Source: Vicinamibacterales bacterium (GTDB lineage: Bacteria; Acidobacteriota; Vicinamibacteria; Vicinamibacterales; UBA8438). From it: DNA of 6,280 nucleotides. Positions within the stretch are counted from its first letter, which is position 1; the number at the start of each line of letters is the position of its first letter. The position numbers and the translations under genes are program-made. Where the stretch lies: positions 1-6,280 of the forward strand of contig JASLOY010000227.1 in assembly GCA_030745255.1 (NCBI GenBank), given 5' to 3'. This document shows, piece after piece, positions 1 through 5,007 of this stretch. The notes under the pieces are model-generated. The model was not told the DNA's origin and made no database searches. It worked only from the letters and a program-made list of their open reading frames with translations.

Positions 1-578
1 TGCTGCTTCGGGAGAGTCCGGAGATCAAGGTGAGCGCCGCTCGCGTCGAGGGCGCCCGTGCGACTCTTGCTCGGGCTCGTCGGGAACCGATCCCAGACCT
101 GGTCATGCGGGGCGGTCCGCGCTATAACCGCGAGCTGCTGGACCCGGGGCCACGCCCGGTTGGTTGGGAGGCGTTCGCCGATATCGGGATTGCCATTCCG
201 TTGTTCGACCGCAATCAGGGAGCGGTGCGAGCCGCCGCGGCCGATCTGGCGCGCGCAGAAGAAGAGCATCGCCGAGTCGAGCTGGCACTGCGCTCCCGGC
301 TGGCCGACGTGTTCGAGCGGTACGCCTCGGAGAGGAGCCGCGCCGACGTCTACCGCGAGGAGATCGTGCCCAGAGCCGAGCAGGCGTATCAGATGTTCCT
401 GGCGCGATACCGGGAGATGGCGTCCGCCTATCCGCAGGTGCTGATCGCCCAGCGGGCCTTACTGCAGAGCACCGACGAGTATCTCGATGCCGTGGCCAGC
501 GCCTCGCGGGATGCCGTCCTCATCGAGGGGATGCTGCTGGAGGGCGGTCTCGAGCCGCCGCCGGTATCAGGCCGATGA
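1..578 (+). CDS. TolC/CzcC-like outer membrane efflux protein, C-terminal part (5' end outside window)
   Basis: The frame is open from the window edge (first whole codon at base 3) to TGA at 576-578, giving about 191 residues; a GTG at 30 is internal and need not be a start. The sequence has the pattern of the second repeat of an outer membrane efflux protein: a helix rich in Ala/Arg/Glu, a short beta-strand-like stretch (PDLVMRGGPRYN), a second one typical of the CzcC/CusC/CnrC group (ADIGIAIPLFDRNQGAVRAA), then two long amphipathic helices with heptad-like spacing (AAADLARAEEEHRRVELALR and onward). Such proteins form a trimeric channel through the outer membrane and the periplasm, partnering RND pumps and membrane fusion proteins for metal or drug export. 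The expected partner genes would lie upstream, beyond the window. The end looks complete (family members run about 400-450 aa). Family call is firm; the substrate cannot be told. Confidence 0.85.
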   Translation, partial: LLRESPEIKVSAARVEGARATLARARREPIPDLVMRGGPRYNRELLDPGPRPVGWEAFADIGIAIPLFDRNQGAVRAAAADLARAEEEHRRVELALRSRLADVFERYASERSRADVYREEIVPRAEQAYQMFLARYREMASAYPQVLIAQRALLQSTDEYLDAVASASRDAVLIEGMLLEGGLEPPPVSGR

Positions 579-587
579 TCGGGGCCA

Positions 588-617
588 CTGAGGACCCTGA
601 CCGGTCAGAGTCCTTAG
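588..617 (+). terminator. Stem-loop just after the outer membrane factor gene, probable terminator without U-tract
   Basis: CTGAGGAC (588-595) pairs with GTCCTTAG (610-617) over 8 positions, one of them G-U. After a C/A mismatch, CTGA (597-600) pairs with TCAG (605-608) around a CCGG loop. It begins 10 bases after the TGA at 578. No run of T follows (the next bases are CAGCCCGTGG), so it is not a classical intrinsic terminator. It could be a factor-assisted terminator, an mRNA 3'-end stabiliser, or, because it is nearly palindromic, a protein binding site. Confidence 0.5.
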
Positions 618-621
618 CAGC

Positions 622-782
622 CCGTGGTAAGAGCCCCGCAGCATTCGAACGGCGCTGCCTCCCGGCCAACGGCGTTGAGCTTCTGGCTCAGCGGGGTCGA
701 ATTCAGGCCGGTATGCTCGCTCGGCGCGCCTTGTTGGCCTGGCGCATCGCCGTCCTCGGTGCGACGCGGGGTCTTACCACGG
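622..782. repeat. 161-bp block bounded by 17-18 nt inverted repeats, between convergent genes
   Basis: CCGTGGTAAGAGCCCCGC (622-639) is the reverse complement of GCGGGGTCTTACCACGG (766-782) except for one extra G at 633. Inside lie smaller inverted pairs: ATTCGA (643-648) with TCGAAT (697-702), TGAGC (676-680) with GCTCA (686-690), and CAGGCC (704-709) with GGCCTG (736-741). I found no convincing coding frame in it. The right arm ends four bases before the LOG gene stop (787-789). TAGC occurs near both outer edges (615-618 and 788-791), but the offsets differ, so this is not a clear target-site duplication. It may be a small non-autonomous (MITE-like) element, a bidirectional terminator cruciform, or a structured RNA; the sequence alone does not decide. 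Confidence 0.45.
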
Positions 783-786
783 ACCA

Positions 787-1536
787 CTAGCGCTTCGCCA
801 TCCGAGGCTCGGCCAGGATCCGCGACGGCCGCCGCATGCGGCGAGCGAGCAGACCGAACCGGTCCACCGTGTGCGCCTTGATGTGCGCAAGCGCCTCGTC
901 GAGGTCGTCGGTCGCCAGCCAGAGCCGCCGGTCGTTGGCGCTGATTGTGCCTTCGTGTTCCATCCGGTGGATGAGGTGGAGCAGGCGCCGCCAGTAGCTG
1001 GTGCCCATCAGGACGATCGGGAAGCTATCGATCTTGCCGGTCTGCACCAGGGTCAGCGCCTCGAACAGCTCGTCCATGGTGCCGAAGCCACCAGGGAGCG
1101 CAACAAATGCATAGGAGTACTTGAAGAGCAGGACCTTGCGGACAAAGAAGTGATGCACCCGGACGGAGTGGTCGAGGTAGGGGTTCGGGTCCTCTTCCCT
1201 GGGCAGCGTGATGTTGCAGGCGACCGAGCGGCCCCCAGCCTCCTTCGCGCCACGGTTGGCCGCCTCCATCAACCCCGGGCCCCCGCCGGTCATGACGGTG
1301 AAGCCCAGCCGGCTCAGTCCGGCGCCGATGTCCCGCCCGAGCGTGTAGTAGGGATGATTTTCGGTGAACCGAGCTGACCCGAACACGGTCACGCAGGGAC
1401 CGACGAAGTGGAGTCGGCGGAACCCTCTGACGAAGTCGTTGGTCGCCCGGAGTACCAGAAAGAAGTCGCGGAGGCGACTTTGTGGACCTTCGAGCAGGAT
1501 GCGGTCGTCACGGCCGCCGTTGTGCCTCTGCGTCAT
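787..1536 (-). CDS. LOG family protein (TIGR00730 type), nucleoside 5'-monophosphate phosphoribohydrolase
   Basis: This 249-aa protein carries both family hallmarks: GGGPGLMEA at residues 84-92 and PGGFGTMDE at 148-156, the PGGxGTxxE motif that binds the ribose-phosphate and supplies the catalytic Glu. An Arg-Lys pair at 133-134 precedes it, as in active LOG enzymes. The fold is Rossmann-like and cytosolic. Known members remove the base from cytokinin riboside 5'-monophosphate or from purine nucleotides such as AMP; in non-plant-associated bacteria the role is usually nucleotide salvage or housekeeping, so the substrate here is inferred. An extra N-terminal stretch of about 45 residues precedes the core (VTVFGSARF at 49-57), as in the longer bacterial members. 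The ATG (1534-1536) overlaps the stop of the upstream crotonase gene in an ATGA arrangement, implying translational coupling in one operon. The stop is TAG (787-789). Confidence 0.88.
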   Translation of the reverse strand: MTQRHNGGRDDRILLEGPQSRLRDFFLVLRATNDFVRGFRRLHFVGPCVTVFGSARFTENHPYYTLGRDIGAGLSRLGFTVMTGGGPGLMEAANRGAKEAGGRSVACNITLPREEDPNPYLDHSVRVHHFFVRKVLLFKYSYAFVALPGGFGTMDELFEALTLVQTGKIDSFPIVLMGTSYWRRLLHLIHRMEHEGTISANDRRLWLATDDLDEALAHIKAHTVDRFGLLARRMRRPSRILAEPRMAKR

Positions 1537-2366
1537 ACCTTGATCCGCTCGAACCGCGGCGCACGCTTCTCGACATACGACGCCACGCCCTCCTTGAAAT
1601 CGTCACGTTTCAGACACTCCTCCATAAGACGCTGCGATTCCCGCATGGCGTCCCCGAGCGGCGCATCGAGATGTTTGTATATCTGATGTTTCATCGTTTG
1701 AAGGGAACGCGGCGCCGAACGGGTGGCTAGTGCGGTGAGATAGTTCCGGGTATGTTCGAGCAGTCGATCGTGTTCGATGGTGCGGTTCACGACGCCGAGC
1801 CGCTCGGCCTCGGCTCCGTCGAATTTCCGCCCGCTCAAGAGGATGTCCATCGCGTGCGCCGGTCCGATCAGCCGGGGCAGGATCCAGCTTATGCCATGCT
1901 CGGCCACCAGGCCGCGCTGGGCGAACGCGGTCGTGAATACCGCGCGGTCCGACGCGAATCGGATGTCGCACAGCATCGCGATCACGAAGCCCAGACCGGC
2001 GCAGGGACCGTTGATTGCGGCAACGATCGGTTTGCGTGTCGCCATCAGGTAGACATGCCCGAGGCGGTAGTCCTCACCCATCATGTCGAAGTCGCCGGGC
2101 TTCTCGTCCGTGCTGTTCCATTCGACCGACGAGCGCGTCTTGCCCTCGCTCGTCGCCTGCAGCCGGGCCATGTCGGCTCCGGCGCAGAACCCCCGCCCCG
2201 CGCCGGTCAGCAGAATCGCCACGGCCCGCTCGTCGGCTTCGGCCGCCGCCACCGCCTGTTGCAGCTCGGCCAGCATCTGGCCGGTCAGCGCGTTGAGTCG
2301 ATCCGGTCGATTGAGCGTGATGGTCGCGATCGGATCGTCGATGACATATTCGATGGTTTCGTACAT
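1533..2366 (-). CDS. Enoyl-CoA hydratase/isomerase (crotonase) family protein
   Basis: This 277-aa protein is full length for the crotonase superfamily, cytosolic enzymes acting on acyl-CoA thioesters. Visible marks are the N-terminal ITLNRPDRLNAL (16-27), the first oxyanion-hole loop GFCAGADM (59-66), the second loop AAINGPCAGLG (116-126), MLCDIRFAS (131-139), LPRLIG (163-168), and the C-terminal FKEGVASYVEKRAPRF (257-272). By my alignment to rat enoyl-CoA hydratase, the two catalytic glutamates (Glu144 and Glu164) are replaced by Val128 and Phe148. A Glu at 156 in RGLVAEHGISW is the likely acid/base, as in related subfamilies whose catalytic acid sits in that segment. Hydratase activity is therefore not assured; an isomerase-type reaction is as likely. 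The start is supported by GGAGG (plus-strand 2376-2380), 9 bases before the ATG. The stop TGA (1533-1535) overlaps the start of the LOG gene. Confidence 0.9.
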   Translation of the reverse strand: MYETIEYVIDDPIATITLNRPDRLNALTGQMLAELQQAVAAAEADERAVAILLTGAGRGFCAGADMARLQATSEGKTRSSVEWNSTDEKPGDFDMMGEDYRLGHVYLMATRKPIVAAINGPCAGLGFVIAMLCDIRFASDRAVFTTAFAQRGLVAEHGISWILPRLIGPAHAMDILLSGRKFDGAEAERLGVVNRTIEHDRLLEHTRNYLTALATRSAPRSLQTMKHQIYKHLDAPLGDAMRESQRLMEECLKRDDFKEGVASYVEKRAPRFERIKV

Positions 2367-2375
2367 GTCCGTGAG

Positions 2376-2380
2376 CCTCC
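2376..2380 (-). promoter_or_regulatory. Ribosome binding site of the crotonase gene
   Basis: On the minus strand GGAGG lies 9 bases ahead of the ATG (2364-2366). This supports the chosen start over any internal one. Confidence 0.7.
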
Positions 2381-2422
2381 GTCGGCCTGGCCCAGCTGGC
2401 GTGCCGGTGCCATTCCCTTCGT

Positions 2423-2428
2423 ACTATA
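2423..2428 (-). promoter_or_regulatory. Candidate -10 box for the crotonase-LOG operon
   Basis: The minus strand reads TATAGT here, in an otherwise GC-rich stretch, and would place a transcript start near 2416 with a leader of about 50 bases that includes the GGAGG. No good -35 hexamer is visible at the usual distance, so support is modest. Confidence 0.35.
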
Positions 2429-2685
2429 GCGGCTTCTCGGGCGCGTTACGGTGTGACTTGTCCGCTGCAGGACTTGGAGCAAGCCGCCAGCCGGCGGAGA
2501 TCGAGGCCACGCGAGGATGGTCTGCTCCTTGTCCTTCCTCAGGCCTGACGCCGGCCCACGGTGACGATGTACTCGCGTGGCACGAGAATGCCGGCCCCGC
2601 CGTCATGGCCGCACGGGCGCATGATGCCAGCCGGCCCATCGCACGACCGTCTCCGCCGTTGCCGTGGAGGCGTCCAGTCGGCGTC

Positions 2686-2691
2686 TATAAT
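2686..2691 (+). promoter_or_regulatory. TATAAT -10 box immediately before the BTAD regulator; near-leaderless transcript
   Basis: A perfect TATAAT ends 11 bases before the ATG at 2703-2705. A start point 6-8 bases past the box would fall around 2697-2699, leaving a leader of only about 4-6 bases. Consistent with that, no Shine-Dalgarno sequence precedes the ATG. The -35 is unclear: TTGCCG at 2659-2664 is 21 bases away, which is too far to be convincing, and CGTGGA sits at the 17-base spacing. Confidence 0.5.
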
Positions 2692-2702
2692 CCCTGGGTC
2701 CC

Positions 2703-4655
2703 ATGACTCGAACCGTGCGTCTCGCGCTGCTCGGACCGTTTGAGGCCAGATGGTCGGATGGGGAGACGCTCGCGCTCTCCGGCAAGAAGATCCAGGGCCT
2801 CGTGGCCTATCTGGCGATCGAGAGCGACCGGGCCCACGCTCGAGAGGAGCTGGCGACCCTGCTCTGGAGCGAGGCCGGAGAAGAGCGGGCGCGTCACAAC
2901 CTGCGGCAAGCACTGTCGAAGATTCGCCGGGGCTGTGAATCGCTCATCGTCAGCGAGGACGACACGTTGCGGCTCGACCGGGAGCACTGCGAGGTCGATG
3001 TACACGAGTTTTGGCGGCAGCTCGACACTGAAGAGCCCGACGAGCTCCGGCGAGGGCTCGATCTCTACCGGCACGATCTCCTCGAGGGACTCGTCGTCCG
3101 CGAAGAGGCGTTCGACGACTGGTTGCGGGATGCAAGAACCCGGCTTCGTGACCTGGCCTGTGGCGGTTTCGAGCGGCTCGCCGATGCGCTGACGGCGCTC
3201 GACCGGCTCGACGAGGCGATCGCGGTGCTCCGGCGCCGGCTGGTGTTCGATCCGGCTTGCGAGCAGGCGCACCGCGGACTGATGGAGCTGCTTGCCCGGA
3301 CCGGTCGCCGCTCGGACGCGTTGCGTCAGTATCAGACGTGCGTCGATGCCCTGGCGCGCGAGCTGGGTGTCGAACCGGGCGTCGAGACCCAGGCGACGTA
3401 CGCGCGAATCCGGCAGGCGGAATCCGACCCCTCACCGTCGAGCGAGCGTAGAGAGCCCGACGGGCCCCGGTCGGAGGGCCCCACCGATGCCGAAACGCCG
3501 TCAGTGGCCGTCCTGCCGTTCGAGAATCTCACCGACGATGAGGACCGCTATTTCACCGACGGCATCACCGAGGACATCATCACCGCCCTCTCGCGTTTTG
3601 GCGGGCTGCTGGTGATTGCCAGGGAGTCGTCGTTCGCCTTCCGCGATCGCGACCGGCGGGCGGACGAGATCGGGCGGGAGCTCGGGTTCCAGTTCATCGT
3701 GCGAGGGACGGTGCGGCGGGCCGGTTCCCGGGTGAGGCTCGGCGTCCAGCTCCTCGGCGCCGCCAGTGCCAAGCACGTGTGGGCCCAGCGCTTCGACCGG
3801 GATCTGGAAGACGTGTTTGCCCTGCAGGACGAGATCACCGAGACGGTGGTCTCGACCCTCGCCGGACAGGTGGAGGCCGCCCGGTTGGCGAGGGCTCGCC
3901 GCACCCAGACCGAGCAGCTCGACGCCTACGACTTCGTGCTCAGGGGCAAGGACCATCACCACCGTCTGACGCCCGACGACTGCGACACGGCGATCGAGAT
4001 GTTCGAGCGCGCCATCGAGCGCGACGGCGACTACGCGCTGGCGCACGCCTGGCTCGGGTGCGGCCTCGGTCAGGCCATGCAGTTTCGTCCCGACGAGTCA
4101 GAGGCGCTGCTCGAGCGGGCGGAACGCGCTGCCGAGCGGGGAAGGCAGCTCGATGACAACGAGAGTGAGTGTCATCGCATCCTCGCCCAGGTCGCCATCA
4201 TCCGCCACGACCTCATACGAGCGCGCTCACATCAAGAGCGGGCCGTGCTGCTGAATCCGAACGACGATCGGATCGTCTGCGCCATGGGCACGCTCCTCGT
4301 ACTGGAGGGCCGGGCAGGCGAGGCGGAGGCCTGGATTCGCAAGGCGATGCGTCTCAACCCGTATCATCACGAGGCCTTCTGGTTCCATCTGGGCCGCGCC
4401 CTGTTTCATGCCGAGCGTCACGCAGAGGCGTGGACCGCTCTGGGCAAGATCACGCGTCCGAGGCTGCGAGAGGCTGCTTATCGTGTGGCGATTGCCGCCC
4501 GCCTTGGGCATCCCCACGAGATTCAACGAGCTGTCGATGCCCTGCGCGTCTGCGATCCGGGGTTCGACGCCGAACGCTGGGCGAGCGCCCAGCCCTTTCA
4601 GCGCCTCGACGACCGTGCCGCGCTGTGCGACGCCCTCCAGTCGGCGGGGGTATAG
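2703..4655 (+). CDS. BTAD-type transcriptional regulator fused to TolB-like and TPR domains
   Basis: The 650-aa protein has three parts. Residues 3-95 form an OmpR/SARP-like winged-helix DNA-binding domain (VRLALLGPFEARW at the start; KKIQGLVAYLAI; LATLLWSEAGEERARHNLRQ). Residues 96-240 form a bacterial transcriptional activation domain, all helical, with DLYRHDLLEGL at 120-130 and the typical closing segment ALARELGVEPGVETQATYARI at 216-236. After a charged Pro/Ser-rich linker (241-265), residues 267-390 match the TolB N-terminal-like domain seen in CadC/adenylate-cyclase-like regulators: SVAVLPFENLTDDEDRYFTDGITEDIITALSR, then VIARESSFAFR and FIVRGTVRR. From 405 on, helical TPR-type repeats follow (AIEMFERAIERDGDYALAHAWLG; RAVLLNPND; AEAWIRKAMRLNPYHHEAFW). 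It is probably a cytosolic one-component regulator; no membrane segment is evident. Ligand and targets are unknown. No ribosome binding site is seen, matching a near-leaderless start. Confidence 0.88.
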   Translation: MTRTVRLALLGPFEARWSDGETLALSGKKIQGLVAYLAIESDRAHAREELATLLWSEAGEERARHNLRQALSKIRRGCESLIVSEDDTLRLDREHCEVDVHEFWRQLDTEEPDELRRGLDLYRHDLLEGLVVREEAFDDWLRDARTRLRDLACGGFERLADALTALDRLDEAIAVLRRRLVFDPACEQAHRGLMELLARTGRRSDALRQYQTCVDALARELGVEPGVETQATYARIRQAESDPSPSSERREPDGPRSEGPTDAETPSVAVLPFENLTDDEDRYFTDGITEDIITALSRFGGLLVIARESSFAFRDRDRRADEIGRELGFQFIVRGTVRRAGSRVRLGVQLLGAASAKHVWAQRFDRDLEDVFALQDEITETVVSTLAGQVEAARLARARRTQTEQLDAYDFVLRGKDHHHRLTPDDCDTAIEMFERAIERDGDYALAHAWLGCGLGQAMQFRPDESEALLERAERAAERGRQLDDNESECHRILAQVAIIRHDLIRARSHQERAVLLNPNDDRIVCAMGTLLVLEGRAGEAEAWIRKAMRLNPYHHEAFWFHLGRALFHAERHAEAWTALGKITRPRLREAAYRVAIAARLGHPHEIQRAVDALRVCDPGFDAERWASAQPFQRLDDRAALCDALQSAGV

Positions 4656-4704
4656 GCTGTTGCAGGCATCCCGGCGCGTTGAACGGTGCATTCTCCGTTT
4701 GTCT

Positions 4705-4710
4705 TATACT
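4705..4710 (+). promoter_or_regulatory. Candidate promoter (-10 TATACT) for the DUF4242 remnant/methyltransferase region
   Basis: TATACT stands 49 bases after the regulator stop. TTGAAC at 4679-4684 resembles a -35 box, but the spacer is 20 bases, longer than ideal. If used, the transcript would start near 4717, giving a leader of about 120 bases to the GTG at 4837 and about 270 bases to the methyltransferase start. Confidence 0.4.
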
Positions 4711-4743
4711 GTGCCCGCATCCCGCTGAATGGGTAGGCTATAC

Positions 4744-4839
4744 CGAGGGGGGCTCCTCGATTGGCGTCGAGCATCGCGTCGCCCTCCTCGCGATCCATAC
4801 GAGACAATCGAGCTTCTACACACACGGTGTCACGCCGTG
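4744..4839 (+). other. Structured leader with three small hairpins ahead of the DUF4242 remnant
   Basis: CGAGG (4744-4748) can pair with CCTCG (4755-4759), ATCGCG (4773-4778) with CGCGAT (4789-4794), and CACGGTG (4823-4829) with CGCCGTG (4833-4839, one G-U pair). The last stem includes the GTG that would start the DUF4242 remnant. No known riboswitch class is recognisable, and in GC-rich DNA such short stems can arise by chance. Confidence 0.3.
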
Positions 4840-5007
4840 CCCAAGTACGTGATTGAACGAGACATCCCGGGGGCCGGCAAACTGCCGGTGGAGGAGTTGA
4901 CCAGCGTTTCCAGGGCGTCACGCGCGGCGCTGCGGAAGCCTGGCACGCAGAGCTCTAGCTGTCCGCCGGTACGGAGGAGACGCTTGTGCCAGAACAAGAG
5001 CAGGTGA
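4837..5007 (+). pseudogene. Truncated DUF4242-domain (SCO4226-like nickel-binding) gene remnant
   Basis: From GTG at 4837 the frame reads VPKYVIERDIPGAGKLPVEE and goes on LTSVSRASRAALRKPGTQ. This follows the N-terminus of the small DUF4242 proteins, which usually begin MPKYVIEREIPGAGKL and continue EELQAISQ..CGVLRELGPQIQWV.... After GTQ (about residue 35 of 56) the resemblance stops: the conserved later half (QSYVTDDKIYCVYIAP..., family length about 85-95 aa) is missing, and the frame ends at TGA 5005-5007, 22 bases inside the methyltransferase gene. There is no ribosome binding site, and the start is GTG where the family normally has ATG. I read it as a 3'-truncated relic, perhaps left by the rearrangement that brought the methyltransferase alongside. 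A functional 56-aa peptide is possible but less likely. Members bind nickel in Streptomyces (SCO4226), but the function of most is unknown. Confidence 0.65.
4973..4979 (+). promoter_or_regulatory. Ribosome binding site of the selenoprotein methyltransferase
   Basis: GGAGGAG lies 6 bases before the GTG at 4986-4988. It is the strongest Shine-Dalgarno sequence in the window and fixes the GTG as the start, in preference to the out-of-frame TTG two bases earlier. Confidence 0.8.

Larger units (their letters stand above)
2367..2702. other. Divergent intergenic region, no gene recognised
   Basis: These 336 bases separate the minus-strand crotonase start from the plus-strand regulator start. Apart from the ribosome binding site and the two -10-like boxes listed separately, I see only scattered GCCGGCCC-type words (near 2552, 2590 and 2632). 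Open frames cross it on both strands, but none has a recognisable protein pattern or ribosome binding site. It is long for a plain promoter region and may hold operators or an eroded gene that I cannot identify. Confidence 0.6.

Noticed and set aside
622..782. Integron attC site
   Set aside because: GTTGAGC (674-680) fits the GTTRRRY core, but no matching RYYYAAC partner sits in the required arrangement and no cassette-like gene or integrase is present.
164..790. 208-codon plus-strand frame overlapping the outer membrane factor and the following gap
   Set aside because: Arg-rich out-of-frame translation of the efflux gene; it runs through the inverted repeats and has no family resemblance.
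1752..2429. 225-codon plus-strand open frame opposite the crotonase gene
   Set aside because: It is an antisense shadow created by GC-rich codon bias; no domain or ribosome binding site, while the opposite strand has all crotonase motifs.
2539..2913. 124-codon minus-strand frame from the regulator into the divergent intergenic region
   Set aside because: Low-complexity Arg/Pro/Ala composition, no ribosome binding site, mostly antisense to the winged-helix domain.
3501..4046. 181-codon minus-strand frame within the regulator gene
   Set aside because: It is the antisense shadow of the TolB-like and TPR region, with no recognisable protein pattern.
4874..4888. CCGGCA/TGCCGG hairpin as a terminator or second recoding element
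   Set aside because: It falls in the conserved GAGKLPV coding stretch of the DUF4242 remnant, has no T-run and no nearby in-frame stop to recode.
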